DNA of 64,000 bases, from contig CAKMRJ010005634.1 of the NCBI GenBank assembly GCA_928212115.1, forward strand, positions 258,067,273 through 258,131,272, given 5' to 3'. Each line of letters begins with the position of its first letter. The stretch's first letter is position 1. The position numbers and the translations under genes are program-made. Source of the stretch: Lactuca virosa. Lineage: Eukaryota > Streptophyta > Magnoliopsida > Asterales > Asteraceae. The notes below the pieces were generated by a model. It was given only the letters and a program-made list of their open reading frames with translations, was not told the DNA's origin and did not search any database. Below, in pieces: positions 44,206-56,359 of this stretch.

Positions 44206-46362
44206 TAGCTATTTTTAACTGTTTTAAGGGGGGAATACAAGTTGAAAACAATGATAATTGTGTAAATGTTTGTTATAAACATCTTTCAAAATGTTACTTA
44301 TGTCACTTATAAGTTGTCAAAACATTTCAAAACTCTTTTAAAGTTATGTTACTTTTTAGTTATACAAAACTCTGTTTTAAAGTACAAGCATAACTTAGTA
44401 GATAAATGAGTCTTTTCAATAACAGTCCAAGTAGAACATTAGTAAGCTATAATAGGTATAGTTTAGGAGAATGCTATTCATCACTTCTAGTACAATGAAG
44501 CACCCAAAGAGACAATACCATAACAGAACATACAGTGAAGAGAATCAAACAATACCATACAGAGAGAACACACAATAAAGAGAAACAAACATAACAAACA
44601 AGTTAGGTTGCTATAGCATGAGAACACATACAGGATCTAATTATACCAATGAATCACTTACTCATTGTTTTAAACAAAAGGTGATAGTTATATTGGGTAT
44701 ACATGATCATATAACTTTAATGTGAATTACACGGCTTGCAAGAATTTGCAGAGGTCGCGTTTAGTACCCTTAATCTCTTGACAGGGAGAGCGTCTAGTAG
44801 GGGATCTAGCCTTCACATTATGACCGTAATAAAACAAATATGTTTTTAGGTTATTAGTGCATCCGCATGTCATTATAAACGACAACTGTCTACTTACATT
44901 TCCCATTACTTTCATAAAGTGACAGTACCACTTGAAAGTCAAACTTAAACTATTTTCGAGTCAAGATAGTTATAAACTAGGGAAAATATACATTTTTACA
45001 AACGACAAAGGGAACAGTCGAGTCTAGCACATAACGGAAGATGCCTTGGTAGAAGGCTGCGATTAAAAGATAGGACCATAATGCTAGTCTTATGATTCCT
45101 TAATATATACATCACAGGATACATATATACCAATAGGGTCCGACAGCTAATAGGATGTGTGCTCTCCGCTTCATTTCCTGTTCCTCGTTGGGTTGTGGGC
45201 TTGGAACGGATTCACCCAATCTATTATCTACCCGATTCTATATACATGTATGCTTAGTATACATTAAGCCATCATAAGGGTACCAGGTATGGGTCAGGTT
45301 ATAGGACACAGAGTCAAGCATAGTTTTTCTAGTACAAAACATACTTTCCAAAATCAGTACTTTTGTTATACAAAACTAGAAACTTCCCAGTAAAGGGTTT
45401 AATCCATTTTATTAGACCAGTACAATTTAAAAGACCTTAGGTGAGTAACTCTATAATACCGTAGTTTATACACCATGTTTATATATAAAACTAATACCCA
45501 ATAGGTAGTTGGATGTGTGTTTTCCGCCTTACTCCCTGTTCCTCATTGGGTTGTGGGCTTAGGGCAGATTCACTCAATTAACTTTCTATCCGATATTAGG
45601 TTATATATAGCAGTATAAACTAAGCTATTATAAAAGTAGTCACTGTGGTCACTATTTTACTATAAGAAATATAGGTTTTCTTAAAGAACTTTTCATTAGA
45701 TATAAAGGAACCATTACAATTAACTCCATGAGTAACAAGTGAATACACCAGGGTTATATATGACAATGATCTAACAATTAATGGGATGTTTGCTATCCGC
45801 CTTAATTTCTGTTCCTCGTTGGGTTGTGAGCTTAGGACAGATGCGCACAATCGATTGTTTGTTTACTCTGAGTCTTATATAACTTGTACCCACTTAGTAC
45901 CCATAGAAAGGCTTGTAGTGACATTTTACTTAACTTTCGTTCATGTAGGAAATATATGATTTTCTAGAGGAACAGGCGAACTTTCCAAAACAGAACTTAC
46001 ATTTTCAACACCATTTTACATCTACATTTTTAACAACACTTTACACTTACTTACGTCACTAAACTCTTATGAACTCACCAGCTTAATTGCTGATCAACTC
46101 TTTCAAATAACTTGTATTCTCAGGAGACTATTAGACAGGTGCTCGTGCTGGGGATTCAGAAGATGAAGCATTATAGCTTCAAGTCTTGTTTTGTTATTTG
46201 TGTATGAATTCTATGTTCTGTGAACACACACATTGTAAACACTTTTCTTTCGAAATGAAATGGTTGTTCATTACTTGCTTACCATATACATATCTCGTGA
46301 TACTAAACATGACGTCCACCGCCCCAGAACGTTTCCGCCGTTCTTGGTTTTGGGGTGTGACA
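44206..46362 (+). mobile_element. 5' LTR of gypsy C, first ~1.26 kb missing
   Basis: Matches 58787-60930 of the 3' LTR from TAGCTATTTT onward, with roughly 37 base differences and one 9-bp indel by eye (about 1.7%). It ends GGGTGTGACA. The part containing the CGGCCG palindromes and presumably the upstream promoter is absent. Confidence 0.9.
45139..45865 (+). repeat. three ~110-bp repeats in gypsy C LTR
   Basis: Blocks around GTTCCTCGTTGGGTTGTGGG at about 45180, 45537 and 45811, each preceded by GGATGTGTG and TCCGC and followed by AGATTCAC-like sequence. They recur in the 3' LTR (59757, 60117, 60379), and single copies lie internally at 57281 and, more diverged, at 56570 and 46870. Confidence 0.85.
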
Positions 46363-46365
46363 GAT

Positions 46366-46377
46366 TGGTATTAGAGC
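46366..46377 (+). promoter_or_regulatory. primer-binding site of gypsy C
   Basis: TGGTATTAGAGC, three bases after the 5' LTR; one base from the TGGTATCAGAGC expected for initiator tRNA-Met. Confidence 0.8.
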
Positions 46378-47484
46378 ATTGTTTATAGTGAACTAAGTAT
46401 ATCAACCGATAAAAGATATACAGCTATAAATACAATGGCGCTTAAGTGCTCTGGATAATGATATATTTTAGAGTATAACTACAAGTTATAAAAATATACC
46501 TACTTGCTTATACATGTACATAATAGAACTAGTGTCACGAGGAGAACAGAACTAAAGTATTTAAAGGTTGGGCACTGTCATCAACCTGAACAGTTATGTA
46601 ATCATAGCTAGGATCAATATAGCCTGATCAACTATATTCATTCAAGATCTGACCGACATGTGTTTGGAAATGATGGGGTGTTGCAACAGTGTTAAAACTT
46701 ACCAGAACACCAGAACAAGTTCATTCAGAGTTAGAATACTATAGGAGTATTTTAGTCCAGATAAATAACTTATGTGAGAACTTAAAAGACCCTTGCGGAT
46801 AGGTCTATAATCTTGCAAAGTATATTCCTAAAGTTTTATATATAATCAAGATCTTATAGACTTAGAATCTGTGGCCTACGCTTCGCTATCTATTCCTCTT
46901 AAGGATATAGTTTTGGTGTAGGATCACTTAATCTTCAATTATATACAAACTTGTGTACCTTGTAAAATTATAGGAAGACTCCGTAAGGATCACCCCATAA
47001 AGTTACCTTAAAGCTCATAGATTCTTTAGTCACTTTCATTCTCGCACGACAAGCCCAGATAGATGTAACCACTTCCTCGTAGTAGACAACAGAAGAGTCC
47101 AGGAGGAACAAGAACAAGTTCATGAGAAGTTTTCAAGGAGAGATCAGCCGAAGTAACCAAAACGTCTTACACGTCACACTAATAAATATTAATCCTGTTA
47201 ATTTGTTGAGCGAGTGGAAACACTGCTCACATTACATATGTTAGGATTATTTTCTTACATGCAGCTAGTAACAGTTATTCAGGAAACAGATATTCATTCG
47301 AGGATAGTTATTCCAAATTCATAGAGTTTATTAGGTATAGACTCATTTATGAATTGTTTTTAGAACCCTGTGGAAGTCAGGACCCGATACATCCAGAACT
47401 AGGATAACCTTGTCTTTTCAGCTTTCGGCTTGTGTCCATTGCTTTAGACTTATTCCGTCTCATCTTTGTATTCTTTTAGCAAAG
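46378..47484 (+). other. gypsy C leader
   Basis: About 1.1 kb between primer-binding site and gag ATG without a supported gene. A diverged copy of the LTR repeat block lies near 46870. Confidence 0.6.
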
Positions 47485-47868
47485 ATGCATCCTCGCAAAT
47501 CAAACAGACGCACTACCCCGATAACTCCAATACCACCTCCTTCGCAAATCGATATGGCAGCTATAAACGCTGCAGTGGCTGCGGCTGTGGCAACAACCAT
47601 GGCTCAATATCACTCCATCAGTACCAGCGGAGGTGAAATGCCTACTGATTCTACTCGAGGTGAGGTCCTCGTGCGCTCGAGAGAGTTCTCCTACAAGGAT
47701 TTCACCAAATGCCAGCCATTGTCCTTTAATGGGACTGAAGGAGTCATTGCCCTCATGCAATGGTTCGAGAAAACAGAGTCGCTCTTCGAAATCTGTTTAT
47801 GCCCAGAAGGAAGCAAAGTGAAGTTTGCTGCCTGCACCTTCTCTGGCAAGGCCCTAACATGGTGGAAC
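47485..47868 (+). pseudogene. gypsy C gag, 5' part
   Basis: ATG at 47485 (M-H-P-R-K-S-N-R-R). An Ala-rich helix (A-A-I-N-A-A-V-A-A-A-V-A) follows. The capsid start is F-N-G-T-E-G-V-I-A-L-M-Q-W-F-E-K then F-S-G-K-A-L-T-W-W-N, the Retrotrans_gag pattern of plant gypsy elements. The frame is open to Copia-D, which inserted after the Asn codon. It continues in frame at 55542 after the duplicated GGAAC. The upstream open codons from 47410 lack support. Confidence 0.9.
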
Positions 47869-48630
47869 TGAAGGGTTTTGAGCATTCTAACACTCCTAAG
47901 TGTACATGCAACCCTAAATACCTTGGATCTATGTTTTCTCTATTATACATGCAATTATGAACTTTCCAAGGTATTACCCTATCTAGCATATAATACTTGA
48001 TACTTGGGTAATCAAATGGATAGAATACATACCTTTGTTTGATGTAGCTTGTCTCCATGAAGATTGAGTGCCTAGTGCCCCAAGTATGACACCTCAAATG
48101 GTTCACACAACACCAAATGCACATGGAATGACTTGAGAGAAATGGAACACTCCTTGAAATCGTCTAGCCGTCATATTCACACATTAGTGCACGATTTCTT
48201 GAGCCATGGAATTCTTTTATATGGTGGCTATTAGGGTTACACCATGTAACTCATAACTTTACCCATTCCTTATGCTCCATGGATTTTAACCTCCATGGAG
48301 TATCCATGGGTCACCCCATGGACTTAGTCCAACATAAGGAATCTTGGATCACAAGCCCACATATATAAGAATGAATGATTTACACAATCAACCCATATAT
48401 TTAATTAGTCTCCTTTTGATCAGTTAATTAATTCCAAATTAATTCTTGATCAATACTAATTAAATAACCTTATTAATATATTAGAACTTATAATATATTA
48501 ACCAACCTTAAGTGTTATTTCTCTCATTATAGTCTATCCAAATGCATGATGTCATGCAACCCAAATGGACCATGCCGGGTCGGGTCAAGTCTTACCAATT
48601 ATAGTTATGGACTTAGACATTAATCCAACA
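47869..48630 (-). mobile_element. 3' LTR of Copia-D
   Basis: TGAAGGGTTTTGAG to TTAATCCAACA in plus coordinates. Confidence 0.93.
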
Positions 48631-50276
48631 GTCTCCCACTTGGATAAGTCTAAAACTATTATTGCGTATGACTTCAGGAACCGATCAGCAATCGTAGCTC
48701 TCAAAAGCTTCTGTCGAACTCTGACCTTGTCGATGAACTCTGACCTTTGTCAATGACTTGTCCATTAGATAAGGGATCATATATTCCTCCATTCTAGATA
48801 TCATATGGACTGAGACATGGATTAAAATCATTCTCTCTGTCCATTTGTTGTTTCCCGATTTCCGATTCATGATGACTGACTGATTGAACAGATCAAATCA
48901 GTCCTGGCTTGGCCAAGCACTCACATGTGTCATCATTAAATCATCGAGGGGCCCACAGATATCGCTTTTATCCCGAAGGTAAAAGGAATGGATAAACTTC
49001 GACTCATATGGCTTGTTCTACTACTTGTTGAATCATACACAAAGGCACGTTTTATAACATCGAGTTACCAATGTGTTTTCGTGCAATCAATGTACTATCA
49101 ACTCATAGTAACAACTCATATCTCTAGGTTTGAAGAATATAAGATATTATCGTCTCATGATCACTCGTGATAAAATCCATGAAGTGATTCCAATGAGCGC
49201 GGGTTGAATCCAATACTCAGAACTTATGAGCACTCATGAGTGTTGTAGCACAACTTTGTCCACCAACTTGGACCTCTACAAGCCAACCCATGACAGTCTT
49301 GATTCATATCTACTTCCAACATATGACCGACTGTGGATGGTTTGAATAACTTAGTCATTCCGGAAGGACAACCTAGTTTATTCTGGAAGTCAAAACATGC
49401 AAAATGAAACACAAGAATAATTGAATCTAATATGGTATCAAAACCTATGAACATAAATAAAACACCTTTTATTTATCACCATATGATTACACATTATTCA
49501 TTGCATACTGTTTCATCTATCAACTTTATTCTTGAATTAAAACAATAGTTGTCCCATGCTCCGAGCATGTACACTATGTTTTTGTAAACAATAGCTTTGC
49601 CTTACACCAAGTATGCACTCTATGTTTGTCTATGACCCTTACTTTGTGAAATAAACCAACTGACCAAACTTTCAATGATTCTAATTTCACACTCCCGAAT
49701 TCTTATGGCAAATGCAAGAATTCCAAATTCATGCCATTTTACCGAAATCTGTTAGATGCTCAACTTATATGCAATGATTCTCTTGTAATGATTATGCACT
49801 AAGTCACAAAGACTTGACAACAAGCATTACAGAGCATTCCAAAGGAGATCAACTCCTTGGAAACATCCTTCTTGCATTAAGTTTCCTAATCTTACACATA
49901 TTTATTGAACAACTTCCACCAATGGGATCATTTCCACATTCCCTTTTTGACTATCACTTCTGAACAAGAGTTGCCTCTTTTCAGAATATGTCAATATAGT
50001 CCTTCCAACAATTAACACTATACTTCCAACTGTCCCTGAGCAACCAATCTTTGGTAAACCTTAGATTGTCCTCGACAATTGCTTAATCGTTTTAGTCATA
50101 TCCAGTTCTATACCTTTTCCCTTCTTAATGCCCCAGGAATTTGGAAAATTTTAGAAAGGATGAATATAGCACATGTAATCGATCCTATATCCGAAGCATA
50201 TGGGACACGATTCATGATGTCTCACATAAAGACTAAACCAGTCTTTTGCTATAATATTTCCATTTCTATTTGCCAA

Positions 50277-50333
50277 GTTCTCATAATTCAGATTATGAAA
50301 AGGGATGTCGTAATCATAATCGAATTTTAGAAC
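50277..50333 (-). repeat. loop-conserved hairpin H7 (Copia-D)
   Basis: Minus strand: GTTCTAAAATTCGATTATGA and TTCATAATCTGAATTATGAGAAC around TTACGACATCCCT (plus 50301-50313). Confidence 0.85.
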
Positions 50334-50771
50334 GCAAATAATGAACCCATATATAGAATTTTCTTATGTTGAGCCATTCCAACATGAAATTCATATATAT
50401 TCTTGACTAAATTTGATTAAAATCTCAATCTAAGCTTTTAGAATTGAAATGAAGTATAATTTCCTCTCCCTTAATTATAGCAAAACAACTTTTTCAACCC
50501 CTGCAGCCTCACGAATTGAAACTTTTGTTTTCTATAATTAACATTGCTAACTTGCAATACTTATCATAATTATCTTGCTCCCACTAACATGATGATTATT
50601 AGCATAACACTTATGCTCCCACTAGCTTTGACATGTACTCAGAAATCAGCTGGACTTCTAGAAATCAATACTTTATTGACTTTCTTACCAAAGTTCATAT
50701 TTCTGATACTAGATTGCTTTGATAAGACTTTATCAAAATCATACACCTTTCCTTAGATAGCTCACAGGTGT

Positions 50772-50832
50772 GTCTAAACAATTTAAGAACTATGAAAAGG
50801 GATGCCGTAATCATAGTCTCAATTGTTTAGAC
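50772..50832 (-). repeat. loop-conserved hairpin H8 (Copia-D)
   Basis: Minus strand: GTCTAAACAATTGAG then ACTATGA, and TTCATAGT ... AATTGTTTAGAC, around TTACGGCATCCCT (plus 50798-50810). A GGTTAACC leader motif lies 30 bp further on (50862-50880). Confidence 0.85.
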
Positions 50833-51514
50833 CTTTGCCACTTCTCACAAGTCCAGGTTAGTGTGCCGGTTAACCACACGACTTTGAGAATGCAAATATC
50901 ACAATTGCTATCTAGTTAAAATCTACTTAGTGAAAGTTTTTCCTCACCATCATTTTCATGAATCGGAGAGAAACCTTGTGACACTTAGATTTAATGGTGT
51001 ATGTGTTCTTATCCATGTGAATTGTCAAAACCATAGTCACAAGACAAGGATAATGACAAATCCAAACTCATATGGACTGAACTCAATCTTAATTTCTTGC
51101 CATCTGGCAGCTCAAGGGCCTGCCATTGCTTCCAAGTTGTTGTGCAACCAATTGAGAACTCTGAGAACTCATATGCAAAGCCAACTTTAACTGGAATGAG
51201 CACAGAATATGTCAACACGATAGGTTATAAACCTCAAGTTGTGTGCTAGTGATAAAATTACAGGTTTTTATTCTTGATTATCCTTTCAGGATCTTTAAGA
51301 CTCCCATTATCCTTTTGACACATAAGACTCACTTGCCAAATATTCAAGAGATAGTTTGGATTCTTTATCAAGACAAACACTTTACACAATTGGCCTTAGT
51401 TGGTCTTTGTTTTATCCAAAACATCACAACTTACCAATTTCAAATGTACAAGAGTAGGAAACTTTTACTCTTACATTTGACAAGTGTTTTTAAACCTTCT
51501 TTAAGACATGTCAC

Positions 51515-51994
51515 TCAAGTTATAATTTTGGAGTATGACTCTAAGAATTGTTTTGGAATGAAATATGACTCATCTTCTTGATTTAACCACTTCAACAATT
51601 CATAGCTCCTCTTCTTAGCTATCAGAATGCACTTAGAGGATGAATTGCGATAAGGTCTCTTAATCGTTAAGATGATCATATGATATGATACTAAAGTACT
51701 CTCCCATCTTTTCAGATTTGAGAAACTTTTATCCTTCTGCCTAATTTGATTCTTCTTATTCGCTCTGCCATACATTGGAACCTTTTCCAATGTCTCAGAA
51801 TTACACTTAAGCTTGTAAGTATAACCATATTTACTGAGCTTTAGTAAATTATGATGAATAGTCTTATCGATCTTTTGTGGTGGATTTGACCTGTGCACAA
51901 GAATGTGTACTCGATCCCTTAGTCCTTCACTTGACTCACATATACATGTGAACAAGGAACTAGTCTTAATTTTCCAAAGATGAAAAATTCTCAT
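51515..51994 (-). pseudogene. copia integrase relic (Copia-D)
   Basis: Minus-strand frame with K-Y-G-Y-T-Y-K-L-K then N-S-E-T-L-E-K, drifting out of frame at G-R-A-N-K-K through a small indel. It is the counterpart of 602-844 and 17103-17426. Confidence 0.75.
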
Positions 51995-52539
51995 TCATCA
52001 TGCTATACAACTTGCATGATTCCAAGTTTCGGTCCAATTGAAACTTGGGTGATGAGGATCTTTCCTTATTTGGTAAATTTAGACATTACCACAAATGAAA
52101 GAATCAATTTCATATTTCCACTCTTGCTATTAATGGAATCATATAAGCAACAATTTTTTCCTCAAATGCCATTGTAAGGATATTTTAAAATAAATAAAAT
52201 CAACATTTTTCCTTTTATTTTAAAAACTTTGCGGAAAAACTATCCTTACAATGCAAAAGAGCATGAAAACTTTGTTGTTATCTATTCCTAAGCAATATAT
52301 CATAACTCCTAAGAAGTAGCTCAAGAATCCGATCTTCAAACTATGCAAATAGAAATCCATCTACGCGATCAGATTCAGCATATTCTTTCTTTAAGTTTCT
52401 TCACTTTTCTTTGATTCTTACAAACATCAACATGTGACCCAGTCACATCATGTATCAAGAATCTCAGTATAGAAACTTAGCAGAGTTAGATAGTGGATTT
52501 TACCTGAAGTAGGGTCAAACTTATTGACTTTAACATCCT

Positions 52540-53064
52540 TAGGTAAAATTGGCAGCTTCGCAACTAATGCCCCTTCCTTTGGCAATATAAACATATGGAC
52601 CCTTTGGTAATGGTACCGGTACTATCACAGACTTAGCTTTTCTCTTTACCATTTGGTCAACCGAGTTGACTATGGCCGATCCCTTTCCATTGGAAAGAGA
52701 GAGCTTTACTGGATATCCAGTGTCTTCATTGTCAATGTCCATAAAGTTTTAGGAAGTTGATCTTAGCAAATAGATAAGATCATTAAGGGTCTTGTCATAG
52801 TCTGTTTCATAGGAGTCCCAAAGGAACTCACTATGTGACTTAGAAAGTGATTGAACCACCAACTTTCTCAAGACTTTGACACCCAACTCTCCCGGCTTGT
52901 CAATATGTGACTTCATCTCCGAGATGTGATCACACCTAGACCTTGCCTTGCCAATAGGGCTTGAGTGACCTTGAACTTTGTGGGTTAGGGAGAATAATTA
53001 GAGGAGGTGGAGGAAGTGAAGTTCCAAGAGATTTGGGAGGATCATAGATGTCTGAACTAGACAT
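52540..53064 (-). pseudogene. gag relic of Copia-D
   Basis: ATG at 53064-53062 gives M-S-S-S-D-I-Y-D-P-P, as in Copia-2. Deletions and frameshifts follow. The zinc knuckle is still readable as C-L-Y-C-Q-R-K-G-H-stop-L-R-S-C; the stop (reverse CTA at 52564-52566) is at the Trp codon that is also stopped in Copia-2. Confidence 0.8.
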
Positions 53065-53144
53065 ATTTTGGGAGATATTCAAGATAGTTGATTAAAAGTC
53101 CTTAATATAACACCCAATATGAAATATTAAGGCTAGGACCCTAC

Positions 53145-53199
53145 AAACTATTTTATAACTCGGAAGAGGGATGCCGTAATCCAAGCTATAAAAATATTT
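53145..53199 (-). repeat. loop-conserved hairpin H9 (Copia-D leader)
   Basis: Minus strand: AAATATTTTTATAGCTTGGA and TCCGAGTTATAAAATAGTTT around TTACGGCATCCCT (plus 53167-53179), about 80 nt upstream of the gag ATG. Confidence 0.85.
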
Positions 53200-53440
53200 G
53201 AAGGTAGGTGAATGATGATTCACCAATTTCCACCAAGATAAACGAAATGTATTATTAGGTTTTTAATTGGTTTTTGAAACTCCTAGATTCTTTTGAGATT
53301 CATTGAACTGTTCAATGGCATGTTTCAATATCGAGTGTGCCCTTCAGGTTTTGTGACTGGGATGCCGAGGATCACAAAACAAGGTGTGAAGTAACCATGC
53401 GAATATACTTGGTACCCTTAATTATTTACCCCTTAATCGA

Positions 53441-53546
53441 TGTGCCGGTTAACCACACACGCTCCACCGATACTATGATAAATATTAAGTTAACCTTTGC
53501 CTACCTTGTTAAGTCCAGGTTAGTGTGTCGGTTAACCACACACGCT
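53441..53546 (-). repeat. GGTTAACC palindromes, Copia-D leader
   Basis: Two copies of TGTGCCGGTTAACCACACAC, 85 bp apart. Confidence 0.85.
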
Positions 53547-53697
53547 CCACTAACGACTTAAACAAAGTGCAAAGTGTAATTTCATGGGTTAGCACCAAAT
53601 TCACATTTTCCTAAGTAACTAAGATTGGGTATTAATAAGAGTTTAGTTACTTAGTATTTATCATTAATACTTTTAATGAAGGGAGAATTCTAGTCCT

Positions 53698-53847
53698 TGT
53701 CCTACCCGTTCGGCTAACGACCCTCCACCGGTCAAGGAAGCGGTGGGTGAGAGTGGACACCCATTAAACTGCCATTTTATAGGCAGTAACCTTATACCCC
53801 CTTATAGACTAGCTTCGTGAATGAGGCCTACTAACGGTAAGACTGAA
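53698..53847 (-). other. near-invariant leader block (Copia-D)
   Basis: Reverse counterpart of 15202-15360 and 28125-28283. Confidence 0.75.
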
Positions 53848-53969
53848 TTTACTCTTATACATATATATAAATATTATTAACTTATAATATTATAAAGTAT
53901 AAGGGTTGAATTTTAACTTTTAAAATTCTAAGGGCTAACTTGGAATTATAGTATTCATAAGTGAAAACT

Positions 53970-54320
53970 TTTCAAATTCCAAAAGTTGAGGGCAAGTTTT
54001 GAAACTATTCAAAACTAATTAATTCCATAACTTATGTGTTTAAAGTAGTTTTAATTAAAAAACTCTTCAAGTTCCATAACTTGAGGACAAGTTATGGAAG
54101 ACTTTAAACTAATAAAAGAATGTAACTTTTCTTTATTTTGTAACTTATGGAATTAATTAAGGTTACACATTTTATTACTTAATGAAGTGACTCTTGAACC
54201 TCCATAACTTGTGGACAAAACTCTTCATTTTTTGTAACCATTGCCAACTTTTATGAGTTTTATGAAACTTAAATGTGACTTTTCATATAACTTGAGGACA
54301 AGTTACAAAAACACATTTTA
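53970..54320 (-). repeat. tandem leader hairpins (Copia-D)
   Basis: CATAACTTG/CAAGTTATG-type hairpins near 53980, 54080 and 54290, with a broken one near 54200. Confidence 0.8.
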
Positions 54321-54604
54321 GAATCAACTCTTAGATTAAAATGGATTGAAAACACATAATCAATTAACTTTTCTATTAATCTAAGCAACTCATAAGAACA
54401 AGATAATTCAAATCAAACTTTTCCATATAATTAGTCTAAACCTTAAACTAATACAAAACATGAATCTATTGACAATTATCTTTGAAATTGGATTAGCATG
54501 AACATTACCACATCAAAAACAAGTTTATAAGTCCAAAAACATCTTAGGGTAATGTTCCTAGTCCAATTCCAGCCAAAACAATCGAATATATGCTGTCTGG
54601 GGGT

Positions 54605-54700
54605 CCAACTCGTCGAGTGCACGAACCAACTCGGCGAGTTGGATGCGTTTTGTCTTGGACTCGGCGAGTCCATCAGTGGACTCGGCGAGTCTGCTGAGCA
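54605..54700. repeat. four ACTCGNCGAGT palindromes, Copia-D leader
   Basis: CTCGTCGAG once and CTCGGCGAG three times, 60-165 nt from the primer-binding site. Confidence 0.9.
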
Positions 54701-54774
54701 GACAGCATAAAAACTCGATTTTTCAGCCAATTTTGCAAGTATAACAAGAAAACAAGCCTAGTCTCTGATACCAC

Positions 54775-55536
54775 TGAAGGGTTTTGAGCATTCTAACACT
54801 CCTAAGTGTACATGAAACCCTAAATACCTTGGATCTATGTTTTCTCTATTATACATGCAATTATGAACTTTCCAAGGTATTACCCTATCTAGCATACAAT
54901 ACTTGATACTTGGGTAATCAAATGGATAGAATACATACCTTTGTTTGATTTAGCTTGTCTCCATGAAGCTTGAGTGCCTAGTGCCCCAAGTGTGACACCT
55001 CAAATGGTTCACACAACACCAAATGCACATGGAATGACTTGAGAGAAATGGAACACTCCTTGAAATCGTCTAGCCCTCATATTCACACATTAGTGCACGA
55101 TTTCTGGAGCCATGGGATTCTTTTATATGGTGGCTATTAGGGTTACACCATGTAACTCATAACTTTACTCATTCCTTATGCTCCATGGATTTTAACCTCC
55201 ATGGAGTATCCATGGGTCACCCCATGGACTTAGTCCAACATAAGGAATCTTGGATCACAAGCCCACATATATAAGAATGAATGATTTACACAATCAACCC
55301 ATATATTTAATTAGTCTCCTTTTGATCACTTAATTAATTCCAAATTAATTCTTGATCAATACTAATTAAATAACCTTATCAATATATTAGAACTTATAAT
55401 ATATTAACCAACCTTAAGTGTTATTTCTCTCATTATAGTCTATCCAAATGCATGATGTCATGCAACCCAAATGGACCATGCCGGGTCGGGTCAAGTCTTA
55501 CCAATTATAGTTATGGACTTAGACATTCATCCAACA
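54775..55536 (-). mobile_element. 5' LTR of Copia-D
   Basis: TGAAGGGTTTTGAG to TTCATCCAACA in plus coordinates, 762 bp. Confidence 0.93.
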
Positions 55537-55541
55537 GGAAC

Positions 55542-56359
55542 AGCCATGTTAAGTCACTGACCATATCAGTGGCTAACTCATTAGTTTGGGAAAACCTAAA
55601 AGAGTTAATGCAGGAGGAATACTACCCGTTAGGCGAGATTCAAAAACTGGAACAAGAGCTGTGGGATCTCACTATGGTCGGCTCAGACATAGTGACCTAC
55701 ACTGACCGGTTCAGCGAACTAGCAGCTCTATGCCCTGGGATGATTACCTCGGAGAGCAAGAAGATAGAAAGATACATTTGGGGTCTGACTGCTCCGACCC
55801 AAGGAAATGTGTTGTCATCTAACCCAGCCACGTTCGATAGTGCTAAACGCCTGGCTCAGCGACTCATCGACCATGGAGTCCGCCATGGTGTAAAAGTTCC
55901 TACTCCCGAACCATCGAGGGAAGAGGACTATAATCGGAAGTCAGGGAACAAGAGGAAGAAGAAGCGAACAACACAAGACACCCCGCAAGAACAACGAGCG
56001 AATACTATGTACGCCGCTACGACGCCTACTGCTTCAGCACCTGCCAGTCGATATGCTGGAAACCTTCCGAAGTGTGGAAAGTGAAACTTTCACCACACCG
56101 GAGTATGCCGGGAAATACAGTGTCTGAACTGCCACAGAAAGGGACACACAGTCCGTTTCTGCAAAGCACCGGCTCAACCAATCTCCCGAGTCCTCGGAGC
56201 TGAAGAAAACCGAGCCTGCTATGGCTGTGGTGAGATTGGACATTTTCAAAAGGACTGCCGGATACAAAGGAACTCAGGCGCAGATGGACGCATTCTAATG
56301 ATCACCGCAGGAGAATCTACCCCGGAGTCGTCGATGAGTAGTGGTACGTTTTCAAAATA
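55542..56359 (+). pseudogene. gypsy C gag, 3' part with three zinc knuckles
   Basis: Continues gag in frame after the Copia-D insertion: Y-Y-P-L-G-E-I-Q-K-L-E-Q-E-L-W-D-L and F-S-E-L-A-A-L-C-P capsid motifs, then a Lys/Arg-rich linker. The three CCHC knuckles are C-G-K-stop-N-F-H-H-T-G-V-C, C-L-N-C-H-R-K-G-H-T-V-R-F-C and C-Y-G-C-G-E-I-G-H-F-Q-K-D-C. The first is broken by TGA at 56082-56084 in place of a Cys codon. The frame ends at TAG 56357-56359, where protease would be expected; no protease, RT, RNase H or integrase follows. Gypsy C is therefore a gag-only derivative. Confidence 0.92.

Larger units (their letters stand above)
47869..55536 (-). mobile_element. Copia-D: complete non-autonomous copia-like element in gypsy C gag
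   Basis: Both LTRs are 762 bp (47869-48630, 54775-55536), with about 12 differences by eye (1.6%). Exact target duplication GGAAC at 47864-47868 and 55537-55541. The primer-binding site, in reverse (CTCTGATACCA), is at 54763-54773 and the polypurine tract, in reverse (GTCTCCCACTT), at 48631-48641. The interior is collinear with Copia-2: leader with palindromes, hairpins and conserved block, broken gag, integrase relic, two further loop-conserved hairpins. There is no pol. It is the youngest of the three related copies. Confidence 0.94.
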
